Shown piece by piece: positions 1 through 9,798 of a DNA stretch of 64,000 nucleotides. Position 1 is the stretch's first letter; every line of letters begins with the position of its first letter. The stretch comes from Paludibacterium paludis (GTDB lineage: Bacteria; Pseudomonadota; Gammaproteobacteria; Burkholderiales; Chromobacteriaceae). The position numbers and the translations under genes were made by a program. The stretch lies in contig NZ_CP069161.1 in NCBI RefSeq assembly GCF_018802605.1, forward strand, positions 1,240,001 through 1,304,000, in the 5' to 3' direction. The notes beneath the pieces are model-generated. The model did no database searches, had not been told where the DNA came from, and saw only the letters and a program-made list of their open reading frames with translations.

Positions 1-1080
1 GGCGTACAGGGCTCCCCCCGCCGCCGCGCCCAGGAAAAGGCCGAACGATTGGGCCGTATTATACACACCTATGGCCGTACCCTTGGCATCGGCCGGAGCG
101 ATCTTGGAGATGATGGACGGCAGGCTCGCTTCGAGGATGTTGAAGGCCACGAAGTAGCAAGCCAGCCATGCGACGATCTGCCAGAACGTGTCGAGCGCCA
201 TCGCCATGCCCAGCTGCGCCACGGTCATCAGCGCAACGGCCGAGACGAAGACCGCCTTGAGCCGTCCGCGCTTTTCGCCGACGATGATGGCTGGCACCAT
301 CAGGAAAAAGCCGATGGTCACCACCGGCAGATACACCAACCAGTGGTGCGACTTGTCGAGATGGCCGGTGCCGATCAGGGCGAAGGGGATGACGACGAAC
401 ATCGCCATCTGAGCGCCGTGCAGGGCGAAAATCCCGTAGTTCAGGCGCAGTAGTTGCGGGTTGGTCAGCACGTCCCGAAGCCGGGAGGTATTGGTTTCGG
501 TGTCCGAGTGAAAACGCGACACGGCCGGATCCGGAATGATGTACTTCACGCCGATGAGCGCCATCAGCGTCAGTATCCCCGTCAACGTGAAAATCCCGTC
601 CACGCCGATCCAGTGGGCGAGCAGGGGGCCGAGCACGAGGCTGACCGCGAAGGTGACGCCGATACTTGCGCCGATCATGGCCATCGCCTTGGTGCGGTTC
701 TCTTCCCGGGTCAGATCGGCGAGCAGGGCGGTGACCGCCGCGGAGATGGCTCCCGATCCCTGGATCACGCGTCCGAGTGTCAGCATTTCGATGCTGTGGG
801 CACGGGCGGCGACAAAACTTCCCGCCGCGAACAGCAGTAGTCCGCCGTAGATGACCTTCTTGCGGCCGATCCGGTCCGAGAGCATGCCAAGGGGCAGCTG
901 GAGCAGAGCCTGGGTCAGTCCGTAACTGCCCATGGCGATGCCTATCCAGGTCGGACTGGCCGCTCCCGGCAGCCCATGGGCGTATAGCGCGAAAACCGGT
1001 AGCAGAAGAAACATGCCGAGCATGCGCAGGGCATAGATGCCGGCCAATCCGGCACTGGCACGAAGTTCAAGCGAAGTCAT
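1..1080 (-). CDS. MFS family drug/solute exporter, 3' part missing at window edge
   Basis: About 360 residues of a major facilitator superfamily transporter, read on the minus strand from ATG at 1080; the end lies outside the window. The N-terminal half has alternating hydrophobic segments and the MFS motif A loop (GMLSDRIGRKK) between predicted TM2 and TM3, followed by GRVIQGSGA in TM4, as in YajR-like drug:H+ antiporters. It should sit in the inner membrane and export small molecules; the substrate cannot be told. It is divergent from uvrA, with a 133-bp intergenic region containing an inverted repeat. Confidence 0.85.
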   Translation of the reverse strand, partial: MTSLELRASAGLAGIYALRMLGMFLLLPVFALYAHGLPGAASPTWIGIAMGSYGLTQALLQLPLGMLSDRIGRKKVIYGGLLLFAAGSFVAARAHSIEMLTLGRVIQGSGAISAAVTALLADLTREENRTKAMAMIGASIGVTFAVSLVLGPLLAHWIGVDGIFTLTGILTLMALIGVKYIIPDPAVSRFHSDTETNTSRLRDVLTNPQLLRLNYGIFALHGAQMAMFVVIPFALIGTGHLDKSHHWLVYLPVVTIGFFLMVPAIIVGEKRGRLKAVFVSAVALMTVAQLGMAMALDTFWQIVAWLACYFVAFNILEASLPSIISKIAPADAKGTAIGVYNTAQSFGLFLGAAAGGALYA

Positions 1081-1106
1081 TGGGTCGAGTTGTAAATGGT
1101 ATCCAG

Positions 1107-1133
1107 CCCATAACGCGGCGGCCCCGTTATGGG
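1107..1133. promoter_or_regulatory. Perfect inverted repeat between MFS gene and uvrA
   Basis: CCCATAACG at 1107-1115 is repeated in reverse complement at 1125-1133, with 9 bases between. It lies 27 bases upstream of the MFS start and 81 bases upstream of uvrA. It has no following T run, so an operator is more likely than a terminator. No LexA-type SOS box (CTGT-N8-ACAG) is visible. Confidence 0.4.
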
Positions 1134-1213
1134 ATGACACGAATGATTCCGGTAGAGTCCGCCCGAGCAAGTCAGGTATATTAGCAGGTTAACCGACTGA
1201 TCGTGAGTTAGGC

Positions 1214-4036
1214 ATGGATACTATCCGCATACGTGGCGCCCGAACGCATAACCTCAAGAACATCGATCTGGATCTTCCGAGGGATCGACTGATCGTGATT
1301 ACCGGCTTGTCGGGATCCGGCAAGTCTTCGCTGGCGTTCGATACGCTGTACGCGGAAGGGCAGCGCCGTTACGTGGAATCCCTGTCGGCCTATGCACGTC
1401 AGTTCCTGCAGTTGATGGAAAAGCCCGATGTCGACCTCATCGAAGGTCTGTCGCCGGCGATCTCCATCGAACAGAAGGCGACCAGCCACAATCCCCGTTC
1501 AACGGTCGGCACCGTGACGGAAATCCACGACTACCTGCGCCTGCTGTACGCACGGGTCGGCGATCCGCATTGCCCTGAGCATCATGTTCCCCTCGCGTCG
1601 CAGACGGTGTCCCAGATGGTGGATCATGTGCTGGGCATGGAGACGGAAACGCGGGTGATGATCCTGGCGCCAGTGATCACCGGACGCAAGGGCGAGAATG
1701 CCGATCTGTTCGAGGATCTGCGCGCCCAGGGTTTTGTGCGGGTCAGGGTGGATGGCGAAGTTCTCGATATCGATGCCATCCCCAAGCTCGACAAGAACAA
1801 GAAGCACACCGTTGAAATCGTCGTGGATCGACTCAAGGTGCGCGAGGACATGAAGCAGCGTCTCGCGGAAAGTTTCGAGACGGCGCTGCGGCATGCGGAC
1901 GGACGTGCCATCGCGGTGGAAATGGACAGTGGCGCCGAGCACTGGTTCTCGGCGACCTTCGCATGTCCCGTGTGCTCCTACAGCTTGCCCGAGCTCGAAC
2001 CCCGGCTGTTCTCGTTCAACAATCCGATGGGCGCGTGCCCGAAGTGCGATGGCCTGGGCGAGATGACGTTCTTCGATCCGCGCCGCGTTGTCGCGCATCC
2101 GGAGTTGAGCCTGGGAACGGGAGCGATCAAGGGCTGGGACAAACGCAACCAGTTCTACTTCCAGATGCTGCAGAATCTGGCCGATCACTACGGTTTCGCT
2201 CTGGACGACGCATTCGAGACCCTGCCAGAAAAGATCCAGAAAGTGGTGTTGTACGGATCCGGGCGCGAGGCGATCGATTTCAGTTACCTGTCCGAGAAGG
2301 GGACGCGTTTTACCCGCAGCCATGCTTTCGAGGGCATCATTCCGAATCTTGAGCGGCGCTATCGTGAAACCGACTCCATGGCGGTGCGCGAAGAACTGTC
2401 CAAGTATCAGAACAACCAGCCCTGCCCGCACTGTTCCGGATCGCGGCTGCGCCTTGAAGCGCGCCACGTATTCGTCGGTGGCCGTACCCTGCATGAAATC
2501 AACCAGATGTCGTTGAAAGAAGCCGCGGTGTTTTTTGCCGGCCTGGCATTTCAGGGGCAGAAGCAGGCGGTTGCCGAAAAAATCATCAAGGAAGTGCGCG
2601 AGCGTGTGTCTTTCCTGAACAATGTCGGTCTTGACTACCTGTGCCTTGCCCGGTCCGCCGATACCCTGTCCGGCGGAGAAGCCCAGCGTATCCGTCTGGC
2701 CAGTCAGATCGGCTCGGGCCTGACCGGCGTCATGTATGTGCTGGACGAGCCGTCCATCGGCTTGCATCAGCGGGATAACGACCGTCTGCTGGCGACGCTG
2801 GTGCGCTTGCGGGATATCGGCAATACCGTCATCGTGGTCGAGCACGACGAAGATGCGATCCGGGCGGCCGACTACGTGGTCGACATGGGGCCGGGGGCAG
2901 GGGAGCATGGCGGTAATGTTCTGGTGGCCGGCACGCCCGCCCAAATCGCCGCGAGCGATGCCTCGGTCACCGGCGCCTACCTCTCCGGGAAACGCCGCAT
3001 CGGCCTCGAAGGCGAACGCCGCGCCGTCAACCCCGAGCGAATGCTGGAATTGCGCGGCGCGCGGGGCAATAATCTGAAAAACGTCACGCTCAGTCTGCCG
3101 CTAGGCATGCTGGTTTGCATTACCGGGGTATCCGGGTCGGGCAAGTCGACGTTGATCAATGATACCTTGTACCGGATCGCGGCCCGCGATTTGAACGGTG
3201 CGAGCGAAGAGCCGGCGCCTTATGATGAAATTGTCGGACTCAATCATCTGGACAAGGTCATCAATGTCGACCAGAGCCCGATCGGCCGCACGCCGCGTTC
3301 CAATCCGGCGACGTATACCGGGCTCTTCACCCCGATTCGCGAGTTGTACGCGGGGGTGCCCCTGTCACGGGAGCGGGGGTACGGCCCGGGGAGGTTTTCC
3401 TTCAACGTCAAGGGCGGGCGATGCGAGGCCTGTCAGGGCGATGGCGTCATCAAGGTCGAAATGCACTTTCTGCCGGACATCTATGTGCCGTGCGACGTGT
3501 GTCATGGCAAGCGTTACAACCGCGAGACGCTGGAAGTCCTCTACAAGGGGAAGACGATCCACGAAGTGCTCGACATGACGGTCGAGCAGGCGCTCGACTT
3601 CTTCTCGGCGGTGCCCACCGTGGCGCGCAAGCTGCAAACCCTGATGGATGTGGGGCTGGGCTATATCCGTCTGGGGCAGTCGGCCACCACCTTGTCCGGC
3701 GGGGAGGCGCAACGTGTGAAGCTTGGGCTGGAGCTTTCGAAGCGCGATACCGGACGAACCCTGTATATACTGGACGAGCCGACTACCGGTTTGCATTTTC
3801 ACGATATCGATCTGCTGTTGAAGGTTCTGCACCGGTTGCGCGAGAATGGCAATACGGTTGTCGTGATCGAGCATAACCTGGATGTCATCAAGACAGCCGA
3901 CTGGTTGATTGATCTTGGGCCGGAGGGCGGGGCCGGCGGCGGCCAGATTATCGCGGCGGGAACGCCGGAAACCCTGGCGGCTCACCCCGTCAGCCATACC
4001 GGACGCTATTTGCGTCCCATGCTGGATAAATCCTGA
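1214..4036 (+). CDS. uvrA: Excinuclease ABC subunit A
   Basis: Damage-recognition ATPase of nucleotide excision repair; works as a dimer with UvrB. The 940 residues match the usual family length. The first Walker A is GLSGSGKS at residues 31-38 and the second is GVSGSGKST in the C-terminal half. Both ABC signatures ([12 protein letters not shown] and [12 protein letters not shown]) are present. Zinc-binding cysteine pairs are visible (CPVC with [12 protein letters not shown] with CDVCHGKR). ATG at 1214 starts at the conserved N-terminus ([13 protein letters not shown]). Cytosolic housekeeping gene; followed after 78 bp by a VOC-family gene on the same strand. Confidence 0.98.
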   Translation: MDTIRIRGARTHNLKNIDLDLPRDRLIVITGLSGSGKSSLAFDTLYAEGQRRYVESLSAYARQFLQLMEKPDVDLIEGLSPAISIEQKATSHNPRSTVGTVTEIHDYLRLLYARVGDPHCPEHHVPLASQTVSQMVDHVLGMETETRVMILAPVITGRKGENADLFEDLRAQGFVRVRVDGEVLDIDAIPKLDKNKKHTVEIVVDRLKVREDMKQRLAESFETALRHADGRAIAVEMDSGAEHWFSATFACPVCSYSLPELEPRLFSFNNPMGACPKCDGLGEMTFFDPRRVVAHPELSLGTGAIKGWDKRNQFYFQMLQNLADHYGFALDDAFETLPEKIQKVVLYGSGREAIDFSYLSEKGTRFTRSHAFEGIIPNLERRYRETDSMAVREELSKYQNNQPCPHCSGSRLRLEARHVFVGGRTLHEINQMSLKEAAVFFAGLAFQGQKQAVAEKIIKEVRERVSFLNNVGLDYLCLARSADTLSGGEAQRIRLASQIGSGLTGVMYVLDEPSIGLHQRDNDRLLATLVRLRDIGNTVIVVEHDEDAIRAADYVVDMGPGAGEHGGNVLVAGTPAQIAASDASVTGAYLSGKRRIGLEGERRAVNPERMLELRGARGNNLKNVTLSLPLGMLVCITGVSGSGKSTLINDTLYRIAARDLNGASEEPAPYDEIVGLNHLDKVINVDQSPIGRTPRSNPATYTGLFTPIRELYAGVPLSRERGYGPGRFSFNVKGGRCEACQGDGVIKVEMHFLPDIYVPCDVCHGKRYNRETLEVLYKGKTIHEVLDMTVEQALDFFSAVPTVARKLQTLMDVGLGYIRLGQSATTLSGGEAQRVKLGLELSKRDTGRTLYILDEPTTGLHFHDIDLLLKVLHRLRENGNTVVVIEHNLDVIKTADWLIDLGPEGGAGGGQIIAAGTPETLAAHPVSHTGRYLRPMLDKS

Positions 4037-4114
4037 GAATTTCAGGGTAGAATAGATGACGTCCCAACACACATCGGACATGTCTCACAGGCAGGACATG
4101 AACAAGAGGAACGC

Positions 4115-4573
4115 ATGCTGACGCTTGGTAAAATCGACCACATCCGGATCTCGGTCTCGGATGTTCCCAAGGCACTTGCCTGGTATCAACGGGTTCTGGG
4201 ACTCGCCCCGGATCCGCGCTATCGCAATTTGCAGGAGGCCCCGCACAGCGTGTGGATGATCGCCAATCCGAGCAGCACCGTACGCCTGGCGCTGTATCAG
4301 GATCGCGGCTCCAGCGGCGCATCCGGCTCTGTGGCGTTCGTGGTGAGCGGCCAGGAGTTCGTCGACTGGATCGACCGGCTGGCCGGCGAGCGGGTTGTCA
4401 GTCGGGATGGCCAGACCATTGCCCGCGACTCCGTCAAGGATCACGGCTTCTTCTGCGCCATTGCCTTTGTCGATCCGTTCGGCAACGGATTCGAGATCGT
4501 CAGTTACGATCACACCTGGCTTGCGGGAAAACTCAAACTCAAGATAGAACGGCGTCCCGCCAAACAGGTATGA
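4115..4573 (+). CDS. VOC superfamily (glyoxalase/dioxygenase-fold) protein
   Basis: 152 residues with the paired beta-alpha-beta-beta-beta pattern of the vicinal oxygen chelate fold: IDHIRISVSDVPKALAWYQ at the N-terminus and FVDPFGNGFEIVSYD near the C-terminus. H (residue 9) and the late E are plausible metal ligands. Family members include glyoxalase I, dioxygenases and fosfomycin or bleomycin resistance proteins; the sequence does not choose among them. SD-like AAGAGGAA lies just before the ATG. It ends at a strong terminator shared with the convergent mnmA. Confidence 0.8.
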   Translation: MLTLGKIDHIRISVSDVPKALAWYQRVLGLAPDPRYRNLQEAPHSVWMIANPSSTVRLALYQDRGSSGASGSVAFVVSGQEFVDWIDRLAGERVVSRDGQTIARDSVKDHGFFCAIAFVDPFGNGFEIVSYDHTWLAGKLKLKIERRPAKQV

Positions 4574-4576
4574 AAA

Positions 4577-4610
4577 AAACCGCCAGGCAGATCCTGGCGG
4601 TTTTGTTTTG
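4577..4610. terminator. Bidirectional rho-independent terminator
   Basis: Stem ACCGCCAGG / CCTGGCGGT with a 5-base loop, flanked by an A run on the left and TTTTGTTTT on the right. It can stop both the VOC gene (plus) and mnmA (minus). Confidence 0.85.
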
Positions 4611-4620
4611 GGGGCTGAGA

Positions 4621-5703
4621 TCACAGGATGATGCCGCCGCCCAGGCAGATATCCCCATCGTAAAGTACGGCTGATTGGCCGGGTGTTACTGCCCATTGCT
4701 TTTCGCGGAAGGACAGGGTTGCCCGACCGTCGACGACATCGTCAAGCGTGCAATCCGCATCCGGCATCCGGTAACGGTTTTTCGCGGTATAGGCGCCGGG
4801 CGCGGGAGCTTCGTCGAGCGTCCAGGACAGGTCCGACATGGTCAGCGACGGCTTGAGCAAGAGCGGGTGGTCATGCCCCTGCACCACGATCAGCCGGTTG
4901 CCCGGAATGTCTTTGCCCGCAACGAACCACGGTTCTCCCTGGCCGCCGATGCCCAGTCCCTTGCGCTGGCCGAGCGTGTAATACATCAGTCCCATGTGTT
5001 CTCCGACCACTCGCTCGTCGGGCGTGACCATCGGACCGGGACTCGTCGGCAGGTAGCGTTGCAGGAATTCTCGGAATGGGCGCTCTCCGATGAAACAGAT
5101 CCCGGTGCTGTCCTTCTTGGCGGCGGTCGGCAGGCCGGCTTCGCCGGCCAGACGGCGCACTTCGCTCTTGCGGATGTCGCCCAGGGGGAAGAGGGCGCGG
5201 GAGAGCTGCGACTGGTTCAGGCGATAGAGGAAGTAACTCTGATCCTTGGTCTCGTCGACCGCTTTCATCAGGTAGTGACGTCCATCGCGCTCCGCTTTGC
5301 GCGCATAGTGGCCGGTAGCGATGCAATCGGCTCCCAGCGACATGGCGTAATCGAGAAACGCCTTGAACTTGATCTCGGCATTGCACAGCACATCCGGGTT
5401 CGGTGTCCTGCCCGCGGAATATTCCTTCAGGAAATAGGAAAACACCCGATCCTTGTATTCCCTGGCGAAGTTGACGACCTCCATGTCGATGCCGACGATG
5501 TCGGCCACACTCATGGCATCCAGCGCGTCCTCCTTGATGGAGCAGTACTCGCTGTCGTTGTCGTCTTCCCAGTTCTGCATGAACACGCCGATGACTTCGT
5601 GGCCCTGCTGCTTGAGAAGCCAGGCTGTCACCGAAGAATCCACGCCGCCGGACATACCGACGACGATCCGTTTCTTTCCCGTCACGGGGCCGTCCTTCTT
5701 CAA
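4621..5703 (-). CDS. mnmA: tRNA-specific 2-thiouridylase MnmA
   Basis: Installs the 2-thio group on U34 of Glu, Gln and Lys tRNAs using ATP and sulfur relayed from IscS/Tus proteins. The 360 residues carry the N-type ATP pyrophosphatase loop SGGVDSS near residue 18, the catalytic cysteine in [12 protein letters not shown], and the second active cysteine in [17 protein letters not shown] and [14 protein letters not shown] motifs are typical of MnmA. ATG at 5703 is one possible start; a start a few codons inside is also possible. The gene is monocistronic, ending at the bidirectional terminator. Confidence 0.96.
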   Translation of the reverse strand: MKKDGPVTGKKRIVVGMSGGVDSSVTAWLLKQQGHEVIGVFMQNWEDDNDSEYCSIKEDALDAMSVADIVGIDMEVVNFAREYKDRVFSYFLKEYSAGRTPNPDVLCNAEIKFKAFLDYAMSLGADCIATGHYARKAERDGRHYLMKAVDETKDQSYFLYRLNQSQLSRALFPLGDIRKSEVRRLAGEAGLPTAAKKDSTGICFIGERPFREFLQRYLPTSPGPMVTPDERVVGEHMGLMYYTLGQRKGLGIGGQGEPWFVAGKDIPGNRLIVVQGHDHPLLLKPSLTMSDLSWTLDEAPAPGAYTAKNRYRMPDADCTLDDVVDGRATLSFREKQWAVTPGQSAVLYDGDICLGGGIIL

Positions 5704-5748
5704 AATGCTTAATGGTAACAGAACCTTGTGTCGATGGATATTCCGCTA

Positions 5749-5778
5749 TTGACAATCGTTATCATCCGCATCTATTAT
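5749..5778 (+). promoter_or_regulatory. sigma-70 promoter with overlapping Fur-box-like sequence for bfd
   Basis: A -35 TTGACA (5749-5754) and -10 TATTAT (5773-5778) are separated by 18 bases. The segment GACAATCGTTATCATC spanning the -35 and spacer resembles the Fur consensus GATAATGATAATCATTATC (about 12 of 19 matches). A second imperfect inverted segment, TGAGA...TTCTCA, lies at 5784-5804 just before the gene. This suggests iron-repressed expression. Confidence 0.6.
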
Positions 5779-5814
5779 CAAATTGAGATTAACTTTCATT
5801 CTCACAGGACCGCC

Positions 5815-6015
5815 ATGTACGTCTGTCTTTGCAATGCCGTTACCGATACCCAGATCCGCCATGCCGTTCTGGGTGGCGCCGCACGCATGCGCGATCTGTC
5901 GAACTGCCTGGGTGTCGCGGCCGACTGCGGAAAATGCGCATGCGCGGCCAACGCCATCCGTCGCGAAACGCTGCTCCAGATCGAGGAAGCCCAGTCCTTG
6001 CCCGATGCCGCCTGA
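5815..6015 (+). CDS. bfd: Bacterioferritin-associated [2Fe-2S] ferredoxin Bfd
   Basis: 66-residue protein with four cysteines in the BFD arrangement: CxC at positions 4 and 6 (MYVCLCNAV) and CxxC in DCGKCACA. Known members bind a [2Fe-2S] cluster and pass electrons to bacterioferritin heme to release stored iron. The start ATG at 5815 gives the conserved N-terminus [11 protein letters not shown]. It sits directly upstream of bfr, its partner, with an 80-bp gap, and behind a promoter overlapped by a Fur-like site. Iron-starvation induction is inferred. Confidence 0.92.
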   Translation: MYVCLCNAVTDTQIRHAVLGGAARMRDLSNCLGVAADCGKCACAANAIRRETLLQIEEAQSLPDAA

Positions 6016-6095
6016 CATTTTCACGCGCGCTTCCCGCTTCCAAGTGCGGAATCCTCTGCCATAATGTGAGGATCCCCGCGACAGGAGGCTATGCC

Positions 6096-6569
6096 ATGCA
6101 AGGCGATAAAAAAGTCATCAAATATCTCAATCAGGTTCTGAAAAACGAACTGACCGCCATCAATCAATACTTTCTGCACGCTCGCATGTACAAGAATTGG
6201 GGCCTGTCCCGCCTCAACGAGCATGAATACCATGAGTCCATCGATGAAATGAAGCACGCCGACGCGATCATCGAACGGATTCTGTTTCTCGAGGGACTCC
6301 CCAATCTGCAGGACCTGGGCAAACTCTACATCGGGGAAAACCCCGAGGAAATGATCGCCTGTGACCTGAAGCTGGAGCGGGAAGCCGTTCCGCTGTTGCG
6401 CGAGGCCATCCACTACTGTGAAACCGCCAAGGACTATGTGACGCGCGACCTTCTGGAGGACATCCTGGAGAGCGAAGAGGAACACATCGACTGGCTGGAA
6501 ACGCAGCAAGGGCTGATCGCGAAAGTCGGCGTGCAGAACTACCTGCAAAGCCAGATGGATGCGGACTGA
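6096..6569 (+). CDS. bfr: Bacterioferritin
   Basis: 157-residue heme-containing ferritin; 24 subunits form the iron-storage shell. All di-iron ferroxidase ligands are in the canonical places: E18, E51, H54, E94, E127 and H130. The heme axial ligand M52 is present. ATG at 6096 follows AGGAGG by 7 bases; the ATG at 6091 is out of frame. It follows bfd, which should reduce and mobilise its iron. It ends at a bidirectional terminator. Confidence 0.97.
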   Translation: MQGDKKVIKYLNQVLKNELTAINQYFLHARMYKNWGLSRLNEHEYHESIDEMKHADAIIERILFLEGLPNLQDLGKLYIGENPEEMIACDLKLEREAVPLLREAIHYCETAKDYVTRDLLEDILESEEEHIDWLETQQGLIAKVGVQNYLQSQMDAD

Positions 6570-6596
6570 CCGGTTGGCGGTATCGGTATTGCAATG

Positions 6597-6631
6597 AAAA
6601 AGGGCGGCCCGTGCCGCCCTTTCGTTTTTTG
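6597..6631. terminator. Bidirectional rho-independent terminator
   Basis: Stem AGGGCGGC / GCCGCCCT with a 4-base loop, A run before and TTTCGTTTTTT after; serves bfr (plus) and the DUF945 gene (minus). Confidence 0.85.
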
Positions 6632-6645
6632 CCCGGGTCTCCCGG

Positions 6646-8250
6646 TCATTTCGCCTTGCTTTGCAGCGGCGCGGAGGCCGATGCCTTCGCGGCTTGCTCC
6701 ATCTCCTCCGCTTCCGCCTCCCAGGGAAGCGCGACTTTCTTGTCGCGGATCTTCAGGGTGCCGTCGTGGAAATTGACCGCGGTGGATAGCTGGCCCTTGT
6801 CCTGGGCGAGATAGCCCTGTTCGATCCACTGGGCAAGCTGACTGTCCAGAAGATTGCGCGCCAGATTGTCGATTTCCTTGAGGTTGGGTTGCTCCTCGGC
6901 GCTTTCGTCTACGGTGAAGAGGTTGCGCGCTTGTGCCACCACCAAATTTTCTAGCGTTTGCCGCGGCAGGCTGAATTTGGCGTCCGCGTCGAAGCGACGG
7001 ATGAACAGCAACGGATCCTTCAGGTCGTTCGCCTTGAAACCATTGAGCGCGAGAGAACCTTCGAGACTGGCGTCGCCGCTTGGCATGCGCAGGAAGAACT
7101 CGTTGATGAGCAGGCGCGGGTTATTCTCCAGCAGCGGGATGCCATAGGTCTTGATGGCATCGATATACTGCTTGCGAAGCTCGGCCGGCTCCACGCCTTC
7201 GAACGGGATGCGGCCCAACTCCTTGTCCAGCCGTGTCAGCGTCGGCCCGTGCAGGTGGTTGGCCGACACGTCAAGACGCATCGGACCGTAGCTTTGTCCG
7301 TTGACCGTGAACGTTTCGAAGCCAAGCTTGCCCCGGGAGTTGATGAACTCATCCTGCTCGCTGGTCACGATCTGGTAGGCAAAATTCTTCAATTCGACGT
7401 TGGACGGCTTGAACTCGCCGGACGGATTGATGAATTCCCCGACCCGCACCCTCGTGAGGACATAGAGCAGTTCATTGAGCTTGATGCTGTAAGGAACGCT
7501 GTCTTTCCAGTTGAGCTGGACGCCGCCCACCGACAGTTCGCTGGTGCCAAGGTGAACACCGCTGTTGCCGGGACGGACATCGGACAGGTAGCGCAGGTTG
7601 TCGAAGCGCACGCCACCACGATTCGCCGCTTCGAGCAGGAAGCCGGGTGACACGGCTTCCGTCTTGTATTCCTGATAACCGTGCTTGTAGTCGACCTTGA
7701 GGTCGAACCCCTTCCACTTCATCTTCACGCCGGCAAGCGTTTCCTCGTAGTCGAAGGACGGTATGCTGACCGACAATTCGCCGCCGCCGCCAAAGCCCAG
7801 CCGGTTGATGACCGTGATCGGTTCCTTGTCCCCGAAAAAGCGCTTGAGCGTTTTCCTTGTGCTGTCGCTCATGTCGAATTCGGTCTTCACCAAGGCGCGG
7901 GCGGGGTGGAAATCGAAACTTCCGAGCCCCGGGAGCGGTCCATGCTTGATGGTATGGGTGAATTTGATCGTAGAACCGAGCAACGGCCTGAGGTTGTCCG
8001 GCAGCATGCTTTCATACGGCCCGGACAGCTTGCGGTTGAACACCAGTTCTGTGGTTTCCCGCGAAGAGAACCAGCCGCGTTCGTAACTGTGCGACTTCAC
8101 CTTGAACAGGGGCAGGGAGGCCAGCATGCGATGCTGTTCTTCGAGCGTCTCCTGGGCTTTCAGGCCGGACCAGTACGCGGTTCCGCCGTAGATGGCGAAC
8201 AGGCCGCCAAGCGAGGAGAGGGCAACAATCAGTCGTCGTTTTTGCAACAC
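6646..8250 (-). CDS. DUF945 / YdgA-family protein
   Basis: 534 residues. One N-terminal hydrophobic segment (about residues 8-27, LIVALSSLGGLFAIYGG) suggests a membrane anchor or uncleaved signal, with the rest in the periplasm. The SHSYERGWFSS motif and a long beta-rich body with repeated LTLNG-like strands match the DUF945 (YdgA) family. Molecular function is unknown. It is divergent from the desaturase and shares no operon with bfr. Confidence 0.8.
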   Translation of the reverse strand: MLQKRRLIVALSSLGGLFAIYGGTAYWSGLKAQETLEEQHRMLASLPLFKVKSHSYERGWFSSRETTELVFNRKLSGPYESMLPDNLRPLLGSTIKFTHTIKHGPLPGLGSFDFHPARALVKTEFDMSDSTRKTLKRFFGDKEPITVINRLGFGGGGELSVSIPSFDYEETLAGVKMKWKGFDLKVDYKHGYQEYKTEAVSPGFLLEAANRGGVRFDNLRYLSDVRPGNSGVHLGTSELSVGGVQLNWKDSVPYSIKLNELLYVLTRVRVGEFINPSGEFKPSNVELKNFAYQIVTSEQDEFINSRGKLGFETFTVNGQSYGPMRLDVSANHLHGPTLTRLDKELGRIPFEGVEPAELRKQYIDAIKTYGIPLLENNPRLLINEFFLRMPSGDASLEGSLALNGFKANDLKDPLLFIRRFDADAKFSLPRQTLENLVVAQARNLFTVDESAEEQPNLKEIDNLARNLLDSQLAQWIEQGYLAQDKGQLSTAVNFHDGTLKIRDKKVALPWEAEAEEMEQAAKASASAPLQSKAK

Positions 8251-8410
8251 GGGGTTATTTTCTGCGTGAACGAATAAAGGTAGGGCTTTATGTTACACCA
8301 TCAAATGCCCAAACGTACCCCTTAGGGAGGGCGTTGATGTCACAAGTTGGAAAAATCACATACAATAGAGCAAATTCTCTAGAAAAAACCATGATGAGGT
8401 ACTCGAAGTA

Positions 8411-9604
8411 ATGGAATGGATCAATGGACTGGTCAGTCTGCCGTGGTGGGGCTACGTTCTCGTCACGCTGGGCCTGACCCATATCACGATCGCATCGGTC
8501 ACGATTTTCCTGCACCGTCACCAGGCGCACCGCGCCCTGGACCTTCACCCCCTTCCCAGCCATTTCTTCCGTTTCTGGCTGTGGCTGACCACCGGCATGG
8601 TGACCAAGGAATGGGCCGCCATTCACCGCAAGCACCATGCCCGCTGCGAAACCGCGGAAGATCCGCACAGTCCTGTCGTGCTGGGCATCCGCAAGGTGCT
8701 GACCGAAGGCGCCGAGCTTTACCGCGCGGCGTGCAAGGATCACACCATCATGGAGAAGTTCGGCCACGGCACGCCCGACGACTGGCTGGAGCGCCATGTC
8801 TATTCGCGGCACAGCGGCAAGGGCATCGCCCTGATGCTGGCGATCAACCTCGTCCTGTTCGGGCCGATCGGCCTGACCATCTGGGCGATCCAGATGGTGT
8901 GGATTCCGTTCTGGGCCGCCGGCGTGATCAATGGCATCGGCCATTACTGGGGTTACCGCAATTTCGAGAACGAGGATGCGTCGACCAATATCGTTCCCTG
9001 GGGCATCCTGGTGGGAGGCGAAGAGCTGCACAACAACCATCACACCTTCGGCACTTCCGCGAAGTTTTCCTATAAGTGGTTCGAGTTCGATCTGGGGTGG
9101 ACCTATATCCGCGTTCTCGAGACGCTGGGCCTCGCCAAGGTCCGCAAAGTGGCGCCGCGACTCCAGGAGAACGAAGGACAGCATCAGATCGGCGTCGCTC
9201 AGCTGCAAGCGGTTATCGCCAACCGCTATGCGGTGGCGGCCCGTTACGCCCGTGAACTCAAAAGCGTCTACGCGTCCGAGCTGGAGAAGTTGCGTCATTC
9301 GGCCGCGCTCCCGGAATTGGCGGGACTGAACCTGTCGCGCAAGATGAAGGTCTGGCTCAAGCAGGACGCCAAGGACACGCCGGCCTCGGAGCGTGATCAA
9401 TTGGCGCGTCTGCTGGAAAACAGCCAGGTGCTCGAGACTATCTACTCGATGCGCCAGGAACTGACGCGTCTTTGGGAGCGTTCCACATTGACCCGCGACG
9501 AGCTGCTTCGCGAATTGCAGGACTGGTGCGTCCGTGCCGAAGCGAGCGGGATCCAGGCGCTGGAGCAGTTCGCCTTCGGCTTGCGCCGCGCCGCGATGGC
9601 ATGA
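8411..9604 (+). CDS. Membrane fatty-acid desaturase (delta-9 type) with long C-terminal extension
   Basis: 397 residues. The di-iron histidine boxes of membrane desaturases are all present: HRHQAH near residue 37, HRKHH near 73 and HNNHH near 207. Hydrophobic pairs lie around residues 10-30, 52-66 and 138-165. These enzymes introduce a cis double bond into acyl chains of CoA or lipids using O2 and reductant. After the third box about 170 further residues follow, largely charged and helical (many K, E, L), without a recognised domain. Start ATG at 8411 gives MEWINGL. A terminator lies 20 bases downstream. Confidence 0.92.
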   Translation: MEWINGLVSLPWWGYVLVTLGLTHITIASVTIFLHRHQAHRALDLHPLPSHFFRFWLWLTTGMVTKEWAAIHRKHHARCETAEDPHSPVVLGIRKVLTEGAELYRAACKDHTIMEKFGHGTPDDWLERHVYSRHSGKGIALMLAINLVLFGPIGLTIWAIQMVWIPFWAAGVINGIGHYWGYRNFENEDASTNIVPWGILVGGEELHNNHHTFGTSAKFSYKWFEFDLGWTYIRVLETLGLAKVRKVAPRLQENEGQHQIGVAQLQAVIANRYAVAARYARELKSVYASELEKLRHSAALPELAGLNLSRKMKVWLKQDAKDTPASERDQLARLLENSQVLETIYSMRQELTRLWERSTLTRDELLRELQDWCVRAEASGIQALEQFAFGLRRAAMA

Positions 9605-9622
9605 CCTTCCCGATTCCGCTGC

Positions 9623-9651
9623 CAAAAACCGGCCTTGTGGCCGGTTTTTTC
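9623..9651 (+). terminator. Rho-independent terminator after desaturase
   Basis: AAAAACCGGCC / GGCCGGTTTTTT with a TTGT loop. Confidence 0.85.
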
Positions 9652-9699
9652 TTGGCTTGGGCGGCGCAGGGCCTGGACGCCGGACAACCTTGCTCGGTC

Positions 9700-9756
9700 T
9701 TATATTCCAAAAAGTAATATAAACTTTATTATAATCAATTTTATATTATTTGTTGA
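9700..9756 (+). promoter_or_regulatory. AT-rich promoter region of the CBS-CGL operon
   Basis: About 55 bases of very low GC in an otherwise GC-rich setting. It contains an inverted repeat, AATATAAA (9716-9723) and TTTATATT (9740-9747), that could bind a regulator. No single -35/-10 pair stands out. Confidence 0.4.
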
Positions 9757-9798
9757 GTGTGGCTAAATGATGCTTTACCAAGTCCTTTGGCTACTCCG

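Noticed and set aside
1081..1213. LexA SOS box for uvrA
   Set aside because: No CTGT-N8-ACAG pattern in the interval.
1499..2944. Open frame of 481 codons antisense to uvrA
   Set aside because: It lies wholly within uvrA on the other strand; GC-rich coding DNA commonly leaves such antisense frames. No family resemblance.
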